Shown: positions 1 to 7,952 of the stretch, piece after piece
Position numbering within the stretch: the stretch's first letter is position 1
Layout of the letters: each line of letters starts with the position of its first letter
DNA from: Candidatus Scalindua japonica
GTDB lineage: Bacteria > Planctomycetota > Brocadiia > Brocadiales > Scalinduaceae
Assembly (NCBI RefSeq): GCF_002443295.1
Contig: NZ_BAOS01000027.1
Location: forward strand, 62,001-126,000
DNA: 64,000 nt
Direction of reading: 5' to 3'
The notes under the pieces: generated by a model
What the model saw: the letters and a program-made list of their open reading frames with translations, nothing else
What the model was told of the DNA's origin: nothing
The model's database searches: none
Translations under genes and position numbers: made by a program

Positions 1-661
1 TCGCATAACCTGTTCCCACGTTCCAGGGACAATACCAGGTCGTGTTACGCGCATCGCCTTTTTTTATTGGCTTGTAAATTCCCGAAGCACCACCGGTAGT
101 TACAATTACCGCCCTGGCATGAACGACATAAAGTTTGCCGTCACGATTGCTAAATCCATATGCACCTTTTACCCGTTCGCCATCAAAAATAAAATTTGTC
201 GCAGCGACCCTGTTTAATACACCCACTTTCGCGCGATAAACGGCTGCCGCAAGAATAGGCTTCAGTCTCTCACCAAAAATTCTTATACTCCTCCTGCCCC
301 TGGTCACATAATCACCATTTTGATCTTTTTCAATTGGAAGACCCAGGTCTTCAACCTGTTTAACCGATTCATTAAGACCCTCCGCAATTGAATAGACCAG
401 GTCTTCTCGAATAACACCGCAAAATTCATCACTTATATACTTAGTAAATTTCTCGGGTGTCTGACCATTATTCAGATAAGCATTTATCGCATTAAGCCCC
501 ATTGCAAGACAACCACTCCTTTCAATGTGTGCTTTTTCCATAATAATGCATCTAATATTCGGATCGGTCTTTTTAGCCTCAATTGCCGCCATACACCCGG
601 CGGCGCCTCCTCCGATAATCAAAATATCAGTATCCAGATTTACTGTTGAGATATCTGTCAT
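1..661 (-). CDS. aprA: Adenylylsulfate reductase alpha subunit-like flavoprotein (N-terminal part; gene continues past window start)
   Basis: The frame is open from an ATG at 661 to the window edge, giving 220 residues. Residues 12-29 form a Rossmann FAD-binding segment (DILIIGGGAAGCMAAIEA). The order of landmarks follows AprA rather than succinate dehydrogenase: an AMGLNAINAYL stretch, then GVIREDLVYSIA, then a GASGIYKP-to-PWNVGTGYA stretch. AprA reduces adenylylsulfate to sulfite and AMP, usually with the ferredoxin-like AprB, whose gene would lie beyond the window. The gene is last visible in a minus-strand run behind an Rrf2 regulator, an anion transporter and a Usp protein, 9 nt after the usp stop. 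Another fumarate-reductase-type flavoprotein remains possible because the C-terminal half is missing. Confidence 0.72.
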   Translation of the reverse strand, partial: MTDISTVNLDTDILIIGGGAAGCMAAIEAKKTDPNIRCIIMEKAHIERSGCLAMGLNAINAYLNNGQTPEKFTKYISDEFCGVIREDLVYSIAEGLNESVKQVEDLGLPIEKDQNGDYVTRGRRSIRIFGERLKPILAAAVYRAKVGVLNRVAATNFIFDGERVKGAYGFSNRDGKLYVVHARAVIVTTGGASGIYKPIKKGDARNTTWYCPWNVGTGYA

Positions 662-670
662 ATGTTTATG

Positions 671-1135
671 TTATTCATCTATAATTTTTATTTCACACGT
701 TACTTTCTCTTTCAGCTCTGCTACTGCAGATCCGAAGAAAAATCTTGATAAATGAGATCTTTTTCTCCTCGTAACTATTATCATGTTCACCTGTTCTTTC
801 TCAGCAACAGATAACGCAACATCAACAAAAGTACCGCTTTTAATAATTGATTTGTAATTAATACCTTTGTTTCGAGCTGCCTCTTCAACCTCTAAAATCT
901 TCTCTTTTCCCAGAACAGAGTATTCATCCAAAACCGCATTATAAAGATTTTTGGTTGTTTTTCCCCCTATCCATCCCTCCTCAGTCAAACTATCAAATAT
1001 TTTCTGCGGTACCTCATAATCTACAATAAAAAGATTAATCAGTTTAGCGTTTTCTTTGCTCGCAATTTCAACTGCCTCTTCAACGCTCTTATCTGATTTC
1101 CTTGTAGTTGACAGTATTAATAATATTTTATCCAT
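671..1135 (-). CDS. Universal stress protein (UspA) family
   Basis: The 154-residue protein has the single-domain UspA fold pattern. It starts with a beta strand (KILLILSTT) and a loop followed by a long helix, and ends with INMIIVTRRKR...FFGSAVAEL, a variant of the nucleotide-binding G-x2-G-x9-G-(S/T) region of the family. The usual glycines are partly replaced by RRKRSHLSRFFFGS, so ATP binding is doubtful. It sits between the transporter and the AprA-like gene on the same strand, so it is probably co-transcribed and may modulate the transport or reduction step. That role is inferred from position only. Confidence 0.75.
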   Translation of the reverse strand: MDKILLILSTTRKSDKSVEEAVEIASKENAKLINLFIVDYEVPQKIFDSLTEEGWIGGKTTKNLYNAVLDEYSVLGKEKILEVEEAARNKGINYKSIIKSGTFVDVALSVAEKEQVNMIIVTRRKRSHLSRFFFGSAVAELKEKVTCEIKIIDE

Positions 1136-1195
1136 AATTCACAAACCTCTGGAATTCTTCTGAAAGGAGGACACCGCTTTCGCATGGTTTCCGTT

Positions 1196-2596
1196 TCACA
1201 ACTCGAGGCCCAGGATAGGCCAGTAATAATATGCGAAAATATTGAAAAAAATCCATGAAGCAATTTTGAGTACCAATCCTCCTTTAAACGCATTGCCTGG
1301 TGTAATAAAGCCTGATGAATACGCAATGGCAACTGCTGGAGTGCCCATTGGTAGAATAAATGCCAGACCAGATGGAACAGTCACGGCCAATGTAGTAATT
1401 ACTGGATCTATTGAAAAATCTATCGCTATCCCAATGGTTATTGGCATTAAAAGCGCAACTACCGCCGTATTGCTAATAGCTTCAGTTAAAAAAATTGCAA
1501 AAAGGGATATCACCATAATCAAAACAAACGGTGACTTGATTGTCTCTATATTGGATATATCTACCAACCAACCGGTAGCGCCGGTCTTACCCATCGCAGA
1601 ACCAAGACAGATCGCACCCCCATACATAAGTATCAGTCCCCAATTTACATCTTCTTCTACATCCTTCCATCGCAATAATTTGAAAACAAAGGCAATCACA
1701 ACAGAAGCTAAAGCAATATTAGCAAGCCCGAATTTTTCTCCAAAACATATCCACGAAAAAATTGTTGCAATCATTAGTATTCCGATAGACCGTTCTTCTT
1801 GTTTCATTTTCCCTATGCACGCAGTTCTGTTAACCAATAACATCCGTGCCCTTTTTACATCCTTTATCTCCGCAGGAAAGAGAAAAACTAATAACCAATA
1901 TGTAATGGCCAGCATTGTTATAACCATTGGCAGTGTTGCAAGCGCCCATTTGACAAAACCTATTGATTCACCTGTTGTATCCCGAAGTATTCCTATGGCT
2001 AATGGGGCCCTCGCGCCACCTAAAAATGTAGCCACTCCTCCAATAACACATCCCCACGCCGTACCCAAAAACAGAGACCTGCCATAACTGCTTTCAATCG
2101 GCCTTAACTCCAGACTCAAAGCAATGGATGTAATAATAGGAAACATCATTGCTGCAACGGCATGCCCTGACATCCAAAATGAAGAAAACGCGGACAGTAC
2201 AATAACTCCCAGAAGTAATATTTTAGGCGAATGGCCAAACCATTTCAGAAATATCAGCGCTATTCTATTACTTAAACCTGTCCTGGTAACGGAAGATGCA
2301 AGAATAAATGCTCCCAGGATAAAAAAAACAGCCTGATTACCAAACAAAGCATAAGTTTTTTCTGCCGGCAAAATTCCCAGCAATGGAAAAAGAATTATTG
2401 CAAGAAGACTTGTTATCATTAATGGTATTACCTGGCTAATCCAGAAAATAACACAGAGTACAAATATCGCCAATGCCTTTTTTCCATTACTTGTAAGCCC
2501 TTCCGGATTGGGCATATAGACTATCAAACCAAATAGTAACGTGGCAACCGATAAGATAATAAATCTATAGTTTTTTTTTGTATGAACAGAATCCAT
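1196..2596 (-). CDS. DASS/SLC13-family sodium:anion symporter, probable sulfate transporter
   Basis: The 466-residue protein is strongly hydrophobic, with about 11-12 membrane segments, the usual size for the divalent anion:sodium symporter family, which moves sulfate or dicarboxylates. The second Ser-Asn-Thr sodium/substrate motif is intact (SNT at 375-377, followed by AVVALLMPI). In the first repeat the same place reads SGH (143-145, followed by AVAAMMFPI), so one SNT half-site is altered. The neighbours (Rrf2 regulator, AprA-like reductase) argue for sulfate over dicarboxylates. A good promoter-like stretch (TTGACT, 18 nt, TATATT) lies between it and the regulator gene. The substrate is inferred, not shown. 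Confidence 0.8.
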   Translation of the reverse strand: MDSVHTKKNYRFIILSVATLLFGLIVYMPNPEGLTSNGKKALAIFVLCVIFWISQVIPLMITSLLAIILFPLLGILPAEKTYALFGNQAVFFILGAFILASSVTRTGLSNRIALIFLKWFGHSPKILLLGVIVLSAFSSFWMSGHAVAAMMFPIITSIALSLELRPIESSYGRSLFLGTAWGCVIGGVATFLGGARAPLAIGILRDTTGESIGFVKWALATLPMVITMLAITYWLLVFLFPAEIKDVKRARMLLVNRTACIGKMKQEERSIGILMIATIFSWICFGEKFGLANIALASVVIAFVFKLLRWKDVEEDVNWGLILMYGGAICLGSAMGKTGATGWLVDISNIETIKSPFVLIMVISLFAIFLTEAISNTAVVALLMPITIGIAIDFSIDPVITTLAVTVPSGLAFILPMGTPAVAIAYSSGFITPGNAFKGGLVLKIASWIFFNIFAYYYWPILGLEL

Positions 2597-2618
2597 TTGT
2601 ATTCCTGCGAATATATTA

Positions 2619-2643
2619 CTTTGTTTAAAACTTAGTCAAGAAT
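2619..2643 (-). promoter_or_regulatory. Candidate Rrf2 operator/promoter upstream of the DASS transporter
   Basis: On the minus strand this 25-mer has the form ATTCTTGACTAA-N7-ACAAAG. Its TTGACT can serve as a -35 box, with TATATT 18 nt downstream. The same arrangement (12 identical bases, 7 different, 6 identical) is found at 3215-3239 next to the regulator's own start, in the opposite orientation. A shared sequence before the regulator and its neighbour is what an autoregulated Rrf2 system would show. Confidence 0.4.
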
Positions 2644-2661
2644 TGTAGAAAAAATTTTTAT

Positions 2662-3114
2662 TTATATATGGTACATTGCTCCCGCTTTTTGTTCTCTTTC
2701 CTGAGTAACAAGATCTTTGATTGTTGTATTTTCTATACTTGCCAACATCGCATCATACATCTTTTTCCATAAATCCTTTAATACACATGCGTCTGCAATT
2801 GAACAACTTGCAGAAAGGGATGATATTCTTTCATTTACACAATCTATTGGAGCCAGGGAACCTTCAAATAGCTCTATTACTTCTCTGATACATATTTCAC
2901 CCGGATCTCTGGCAAGGCAATGTCCTCCTTTTGCCCCTCTGACGCTGACGATTATGCCCCCATTTTTCAATGTTAACAGTATTCGTTCAACAAACGACTC
3001 CGGTATTGCTCTGACACTTGCTATATTCCTGCTTAAAACAAATCCTTTTCCATATCTTTGTCCTAACTCCAGGAGCGCAAGTATCGCGTATTCTGTTTTG
3101 CTGGATAGTTTCAT
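2662..3114 (-). CDS. Rrf2-family transcriptional regulator (CymR/IscR type)
   Basis: The 150-residue protein starts with the family's MKLSSKTEYAILALLELG helix and has a winged helix with SVRGAKGGHCLARDP at about 57-71. Cysteines at 92, 104 and 110 match the region where IscR-type members bind an iron-sulfur cluster, with a C-x5-C pair (CSIADAC). CymR, a close family member, controls cysteine and sulfur metabolism in Firmicutes, which suits the transporter and AprA-like genes downstream. It is the first gene of the presumed operon. Whether it senses Fe-S status, cysteine, or redox cannot be told from sequence. Confidence 0.85.
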   Translation of the reverse strand: MKLSSKTEYAILALLELGQRYGKGFVLSRNIASVRAIPESFVERILLTLKNGGIIVSVRGAKGGHCLARDPGEICIREVIELFEGSLAPIDCVNERISSLSASCSIADACVLKDLWKKMYDAMLASIENTTIKDLVTQEREQKAGAMYHI

Positions 3115-3214
3115 ATATGAAGCAATTTAAGTATATATAAATATTAACGTTAAGGGTTTTCCTCACATGCCTGGCAGGGGTTGCTCCTCTATCAGAATAA
3201 CACTCTTGTATATC

Positions 3215-3239
3215 ATTCTTGACTAAACCTGCAACAAAG
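3215..3239 (+). promoter_or_regulatory. Second copy of the candidate Rrf2 operator, upstream of the regulator gene
   Basis: The plus strand reads ATTCTTGACTAA-N7-ACAAAG, matching 2619-2643 at the fixed positions. Seen from the regulator's strand the site forms an imperfect dyad with TTGACT and AGTCAA ends (about 3217-3242), so a -35-like box is present for minus-strand transcription too. It lies about 100 bp before the regulator start. Confidence 0.38.
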
Positions 3240-3314
3240 TCAAATTGTATTGTTTAAAAAAAATATGTCAAACTAATTCTTTTAGAGTAATTATGGTCTT
3301 GAAGAAAAAATTTT

Positions 3315-4283
3315 TTACCATTCCATTAATTCCCCAACAATCTCTTCAACAAGGTCTTTAATCGTTACTATGCCAATCGGTTTTTTACTTTTATCAACAA
3401 CTACGGCCATTCGTTGTTTTGTATTCTGCATTCTAACAAGTGCATCGTCAATCAGTGTTTCTGCGCTAATATGTTCAGCGTCTTTCAAAAACTCGTATAT
3501 CTTTGAGTCTTCTGTGCAGACACTCAGAAAATCAAATAAATTTATTATTCCAATAATATTACTTTTGGGCCCTTTGTAAACAGGTATCCTTGAAAACCTT
3601 ACGTTTGTTGCCAGAATTTTCATCTGTTCAAAGTTTACGTCAGATGAAACGACAGTTGCTTTACTTAAGGGTATCATAATTTTCCTTACCGGAATGCTTC
3701 CCATTTTCATAATATTTCTGGTCATCATATCCTGATAACCAGAAATAACTCCTTCTTTAGCTCCTTCTCTTATAAAAAAGCCTAATCTATATGGTGTAAA
3801 GATAGCCGTTCTTTTGCTTACATTCTTTAAAAATAATTGAGGAATTCTGTTTGCCCATTTTAAGATATAGACCAGTGGAGAAAAAATATATGAAAAAAAC
3901 CTTATACCAGTTGATGCAGGGTAAAGGAATTTATCCGCATTTCTCTGGCAAATATCTTTTGGTAATACTTCCGCGAAAATCAGTATAATAGGAGCTAAAA
4001 CCAGAGTAGCTACAAGTTCCGGGTTGGCGTGAAAATCTTTTTTAGAAATGATATTGGTAAATATTGCGGATGCCAGATAATTTACAATATTGTTACCAAT
4101 CAATATTGTACATATTAATGCTTGTGGATCATTTAATAATTTTTTGATTGTTTTAGCACTTCCGATCCCTTTTTCTACGTTATATTGCAACCTGACATGA
4201 TTGATACAATAAACGGCTATCTCAATTCCGGAAAAATATGCAGAAAATAAAATGAAGATAATTAACAGGTAATATTCAGTCAT
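3315..4283 (-). CDS. CNNM/CorB-type membrane protein (DUF21 plus CBS pair), short paralogue
   Basis: The protein has 322 residues. The N-terminal 170 or so residues form a DUF21 membrane domain with about three or four helices (SAYFSGIEIAVYCINHVRL is its first hallmark), followed by two CBS motifs around 190-310 (IPVRKIMIPLSKATVV; MAVVVDKSKKPIGIVTIKDLVEEIVGELMEW). It lacks the C-terminal CorC_HlyC domain found in its upstream neighbour. Family members are linked to magnesium or cobalt efflux, and the old name 'hemolysin' is not meaningful here. Its start overlaps the end of the next gene by 8 nt, so the two are translated together and may form a heterodimer. Confidence 0.85.
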   Translation of the reverse strand: MTEYYLLIIFILFSAYFSGIEIAVYCINHVRLQYNVEKGIGSAKTIKKLLNDPQALICTILIGNNIVNYLASAIFTNIISKKDFHANPELVATLVLAPIILIFAEVLPKDICQRNADKFLYPASTGIRFFSYIFSPLVYILKWANRIPQLFLKNVSKRTAIFTPYRLGFFIREGAKEGVISGYQDMMTRNIMKMGSIPVRKIMIPLSKATVVSSDVNFEQMKILATNVRFSRIPVYKGPKSNIIGIINLFDFLSVCTEDSKIYEFLKDAEHISAETLIDDALVRMQNTKQRMAVVVDKSKKPIGIVTIKDLVEEIVGELMEW

Positions 4284-5592
4284 CTCCGTCCTCGTTCGAC
4301 TCGTCTTTTATCTTCATTTCTTGTAGTATAGAAGTAATACGCCTCTTTCTAACCCCATCTACGGTAAAGACGAAATCTTCATATTTAACGGTATCTCCTT
4401 TTTTGGGAATGTGTTCGAGTAGAGCAATAACAAGTCCGCCAACTGTATCAACACCCATTGGTTCTACTTCTACACCAAAAGTATCGGACCAGTCACGTAA
4501 GCTGAGATTACCGGAAATGAGATATCTATTTTCACCAATTTTATTAATTGTTTCTCTTGGTTTTTCGTGTTCGTCCTGTATTTCACCAACAATTTCTTCA
4601 ATAATATCTTCAAGCGTAATCAGTCCTGCCGTTCCTCCATGTTCATCAACGACAATGGCCATCTGGCTACCTTCACGCCTGAATTGACGCAATAAACCCT
4701 CAATACTCTTTGGTTCCGGAACAAACTGAACGGGTTTTATAATATCTCTCAATTTCACTTCTGGGTTAAGGAAAATGTCTTTTGCATGGACGATTCCCAG
4801 GATGTTATCCGGCGTTTCTTCATAAACTGGAAATTTAGTCTCTTTTGTCTCCCGAGCAAGCTCGATAAGCCCATTTACCGGATCTGCAATGTCGTATAGA
4901 TTCATGTCTACCCGTGGAAGCATGATCTCTTTTATCTGAGCCCTTTTAAAATCCAGAATTCCATGTATCATAGAACGCTCTTCCCGATCTACAATACCCT
5001 CTTTTTCGCTAAACTCTACAAGCATCTTCAGCTCATCTATTGTAACACATTTTTCACCACCATTACCTTTATCAAAGAATTTACTAATTGAACTAGTAAT
5101 TGAATTCAAAACAACGCGAAATGGTAAGAAAAATCTGTCAAAAAAATAGATTGGCATTGCTGCCCATTTTGAATACTGATCGGGAATTTTAACTGCTATG
5201 TTTTTAGGAATTACTTCTCCCATAATAATTATCGTAAGAAAACTGATAACACATACGGTTCCTGCTACCCAGATACCGCCAATCGGTCTATCAGCAGCTA
5301 TTTTGTGCGCTATTCCATAGGAAGCACAATAAAAACCAATATTTGCCAACATATTTCCAAGCAAGATTGTTGTCAGTAGGTTCTTTGGTGTTTTAAGAAG
5401 TGTGTGTACCAGGCTTTCAGACTTACTATTGCTTTTGCCAAATCTGTTAACTTCTTCTCTGGTTAATGAAAAAAAGGCAGTCTCTGTAGCAGAAAAAAAG
5501 GCGGATAAGCAGAGCAGGAACAACATGAATAAGGCTTGTGGTAGGTAATTCAATAATAACGTATATAAATTATCGTCTTCCAAATATGTCAC
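4276..5592 (-). CDS. CNNM/CorC family membrane protein (DUF21, CBS pair, CorC_HlyC), long paralogue
   Basis: The 438-residue protein has the complete family layout: a DUF21 membrane domain (1-200, with LSAFFSATETAFFSLTREE), a CBS pair (about 205-345, with MVDEHGGTAG-type sequence AIVVDEHGGTAGLITLEDIIEEIVGEI) and a C-terminal CorC_HlyC domain (about 355-425, ending GDTVKYEDFVFTVDGVRKRRI). Relatives are implicated in Mg2+/Co2+ homeostasis at the inner membrane. It is the first of a two-gene operon with the shorter paralogue; no promoter was identified with confidence in the 237-nt gap shared with the divergent aminotransferase. Confidence 0.88.
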   Translation of the reverse strand: MTYLEDDNLYTLLLNYLPQALFMLFLLCLSAFFSATETAFFSLTREEVNRFGKSNSKSESLVHTLLKTPKNLLTTILLGNMLANIGFYCASYGIAHKIAADRPIGGIWVAGTVCVISFLTIIIMGEVIPKNIAVKIPDQYSKWAAMPIYFFDRFFLPFRVVLNSITSSISKFFDKGNGGEKCVTIDELKMLVEFSEKEGIVDREERSMIHGILDFKRAQIKEIMLPRVDMNLYDIADPVNGLIELARETKETKFPVYEETPDNILGIVHAKDIFLNPEVKLRDIIKPVQFVPEPKSIEGLLRQFRREGSQMAIVVDEHGGTAGLITLEDIIEEIVGEIQDEHEKPRETINKIGENRYLISGNLSLRDWSDTFGVEVEPMGVDTVGGLVIALLEHIPKKGDTVKYEDFVFTVDGVRKRRITSILQEMKIKDESNEDGDD

Positions 5593-5829
5593 CCGTTATG
5601 GGAAATGGATGGCGTTACTTAATAAACAGTACAAAATCAAAAAATAAATTTAGAACGTCTAAATAACCGATAACGCCTGAAATATACGTAAAATTATAAC
5701 CATTAACTCATAAAATTGTCAATTACAAAACATTATGGATAAATTACAAATTGACAGTTACTCGTCAATATAATAAAATGTACTATTATACTTAAACTAT
5801 TTGATATTCATGAAAGAGAAATAATCAAT

Positions 5830-7035
5830 ATGACGGTATCAAACATTATAAAAAAAATCAAACCATCTGTGACATTAGCGCTAAACAGTAAAGTAAAACA
5901 ACTAAAATCAGAGGGTGTAAACGTGATTGGTTTTGGCGCGGGAGAACCTGACTTCGATACACCGGAAGAGATTAAAAATTCTGCTATTGAATCGCTTAAA
6001 AGTGGTTTCACGAAGTATACACCTACTTCAGGAATTCCGGAATTAAAAGAAGCAATATGTGATAAACTTTCAAGAGAAAATAATATAAACTACTCACCTC
6101 AACAGATACTTGTTTCATGCGGTGCAAAGCAGGTAATTTTCAATTGTCTTCAAGCTATATGTAACGAAGGAGATGAAGTTTTAATTCCTTCGCCATATTG
6201 GCTTAGCTATCCGGAACAAGTTACCTTTGCAAGAGGAAAATCCGTATTTATTGAATCTTCCGATGAAAATTATTTTAAGATTACAAAAGACAATATTGAG
6301 CGCAACATAACAGAAAAAACAAAAGTACTTATAATAAATAGTCCTAACAATCCTACAGGTAGTCTTTACAAAGAAAATGAGTTATATGAGATTGTCCAGG
6401 CCGCAGTGAATGCAGGTTTATATGTTATATCAGATGAAATTTACGAAAAAATTATATATGACGGGGAAAAACATGTCAGCCCGGCTTCATTCGGTAAAGA
6501 ATTTTTTGAAAAATTGATCACTGTTAATGGCTTCTCAAAAGCATTCTCAATGACTGGATGGCGAATTGGCTATGCCGCTGGACCCATAGATATCATAAAC
6601 GGAGCAACACTCGTGCAGGATCATTCGACCTCTGGTCCAAATTCTTTTACACAGAAAGCTGCGATTACTGCGCTTCAAGGGGATGAAAACACTATTGTAG
6701 ATATGGTAAAAGAGTTTGACAAGAGAAGAAAATATATTGTAGAACGACTTAATAATATTAACGGAATAACCTGCATGTTACCTAAAGGTGCATTTTATGC
6801 ATTTCCAAATATATCCGGTCTATATAATCGTGATATCTGCGGCAAAAAAGCAAACAACTCCGTTGACATGTCAAATCTAATCTTGGAAAAAGCTAAAGTG
6901 GCATTTGTTCCCGGTCTATGTTTTGGTTCTGATATTCATCTAAGAATATCATATGCAACATCTATGGAAAATATCAAGGAGGGTATGGATCGTTTTGAAA
7001 AACTCCTGAATGAAGGTGTTACATACGGCTGTTAA
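5830..7035 (+). CDS. aspC: Class I aminotransferase, aspartate aminotransferase type
   Basis: The 401-residue fold-type I PLP enzyme shows the expected residues: SPNNPTG (171-177, Asn174 binding PLP), SDEIYEKIIYDG (201-212, with Asp202 and Tyr205) and SKAFSMTGWRIGY, in which Lys237 forms the Schiff base. The C-terminal RISYATS arginine binds the substrate carboxylate. This is the Ib-subgroup layout typical of bacterial aspartate aminotransferases, sometimes with prephenate activity. It links oxaloacetate and glutamate to aspartate, which feeds the lysine/DAP genes (lysC, dapF) elsewhere in the window. The ATG at 5830 follows a purine-rich GAAAGAGAA. A perfect dyad follows the stop codon. Confidence 0.9.
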   Translation: MTVSNIIKKIKPSVTLALNSKVKQLKSEGVNVIGFGAGEPDFDTPEEIKNSAIESLKSGFTKYTPTSGIPELKEAICDKLSRENNINYSPQQILVSCGAKQVIFNCLQAICNEGDEVLIPSPYWLSYPEQVTFARGKSVFIESSDENYFKITKDNIERNITEKTKVLIINSPNNPTGSLYKENELYEIVQAAVNAGLYVISDEIYEKIIYDGEKHVSPASFGKEFFEKLITVNGFSKAFSMTGWRIGYAAGPIDIINGATLVQDHSTSGPNSFTQKAAITALQGDENTIVDMVKEFDKRRKYIVERLNNINGITCMLPKGAFYAFPNISGLYNRDICGKKANNSVDMSNLILEKAKVAFVPGLCFGSDIHLRISYATSMENIKEGMDRFEKLLNEGVTYGC

Positions 7036-7061
7036 TATTGTATTTTTAACCCAGCAATAAT

Positions 7062-7088
7062 TTTTACGACATCTGCGATGTCGTAAAA
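7062..7088. terminator. Perfect 12-bp dyad after aspC, probable terminator
   Basis: The arms TTTTACGACATC and GATGTCGTAAAA pair perfectly around a TGC loop. The A/T ends make it usable in either direction. It begins 26 nt after the aspC stop codon and precedes the insertion sequence. Confidence 0.5.
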
Positions 7089-7180
7089 TGTTAATTATCA
7101 ATCAGATAAATATATGATAAAGTTGAGTATTTAATTGGCAGACCAGTATATCATTGAGAGGCCAGCACAGATGTGTGACT

Positions 7181-7188
7181 ATGCCGGT
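7181..7188 (+). repeat. Target-site duplication, left copy (ATGCCGGT)
   Basis: The 8 bp directly outside the left inverted repeat of the insertion sequence are identical to those outside the right one (9395-9402). This defines the ends of the element and shows that insertion was a transposition event and fairly recent. Confidence 0.88.
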
Positions 7189-7213
7189 GGGAGTATTCCC
7201 ATTATTTTGTAAA
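7189..7213 (+). repeat. Left terminal inverted repeat of the insertion sequence
   Basis: The 25 bases begin GGGAGTATTCCCATTATTTT and end GTAAA. They match the reverse complement of 9370-9394 at 24 of 25 positions. Confidence 0.88.
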
Positions 7214-7228
7214 ATATAAAAAAACATC

Positions 7229-7257
7229 TTGACATCCTCTTTCTTTTCAGCGATACT
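7229..7257 (+). promoter_or_regulatory. Probable promoter for a leaderless methyltransferase transcript
   Basis: TTGACA (7229-7234) is followed after 17 nt by GATACT (7252-7257). The expected transcription start is at or within 1-2 nt of the methyltransferase ATG at 7264, and no Shine-Dalgarno sequence precedes that ATG. This predicts a leaderless mRNA for the passenger gene. Confidence 0.4.
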
Positions 7258-7263
7258 GCTTTT

Positions 7264-7929
7264 ATGAATTATCCAGGAGGCAAAGGAGGAGTATTCCAAA
7301 AGTTAATCAATCTTATGCCACCCCATGATGTCTACATAGAGACACATTTGGGCGGTGGCGCAGTTATGCGGAACAAACGTCCTGCCAGAAGTAATATTGG
7401 GATAGAATTAGACCAGGATGTTGTTGAAATGTGGACGAATGTTAAACCACCAGGTTTTGAATTGGTCCATGATGACGCAATTAATTATCTGAATGATTAT
7501 CCTTTCACTGGCAACGAGCTGATATATTGCGACCCACCGTACCTTCGCGAGACAAGAAGGAAGAGTGGTCGGCTCTATAAATATGAATATAGCCATAAAG
7601 ACCACACGGTACTTTTGGAATTATTGAAATCACTTCCCTGCATGGTGATGATATCCGGTTATGAGTCGCTTTTATACAGAGAGTCTTTGAAGGGATGGCA
7701 TACACATAGTTATCAGGCGGCCTGTCACCATGGTGTGGCGACAGAGTGGCTATGGATGAACTATAATATTCCGGTGGAACTACATGAATATCGTTATCTT
7801 GGCAATAACTTTCGTGAACGAGAACGGATAAAGAGAAAAACACAAAGGTGGACGGCGAGACTTCAATCAATGCCAATATTAGAGCGCCAGGCGTTACTCT
7901 CTGCGATGGATATAGTCAGGGAACAATAG
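7264..7929 (+). CDS. DNA adenine-N6 methyltransferase (D12/Dam class), IS passenger gene
   Basis: The 221-residue protein opens with NYPGGKGG, the SAM-binding N-terminus of D12-class enzymes (N-terminal motif X), then HLGGGAV (motif I region, usually F-x-GxG) and CDPPYL (motif IV, the catalytic DPPY) at about 91-96. The class methylates adenine N6 in short sites such as GATC; the site here cannot be read. At 221 residues it is shorter than E. coli Dam (278), so the recognition domain is small or atypical. An in-frame TAA at 7210-7212 means ATG 7264 is the first usable start. No restriction enzyme lies beside it, so it is an orphan methylase carried inside the insertion sequence. Confidence 0.85.
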   Translation: MNYPGGKGGVFQKLINLMPPHDVYIETHLGGGAVMRNKRPARSNIGIELDQDVVEMWTNVKPPGFELVHDDAINYLNDYPFTGNELIYCDPPYLRETRRKSGRLYKYEYSHKDHTVLLELLKSLPCMVMISGYESLLYRESLKGWHTHSYQAACHHGVATEWLWMNYNIPVELHEYRYLGNNFRERERIKRKTQRWTARLQSMPILERQALLSAMDIVREQ

Positions 7930-7952
7930 AAATATTTTAAGAGGAGATATTT

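Noticed and set aside
1242-2087. 281-codon plus-strand frame opposite the DASS transporter
   Set aside because: It is antisense to a clear transporter gene, has no domain and no ribosome site; long antisense frames are expected there.
7141-7180. GAGAGGCCAGCACA...TGTG stretch left of the IS as a terminator interrupted by the IS
   Set aside because: Rejoining the flanks gives only a patchy stem with several mismatches and no T-run.
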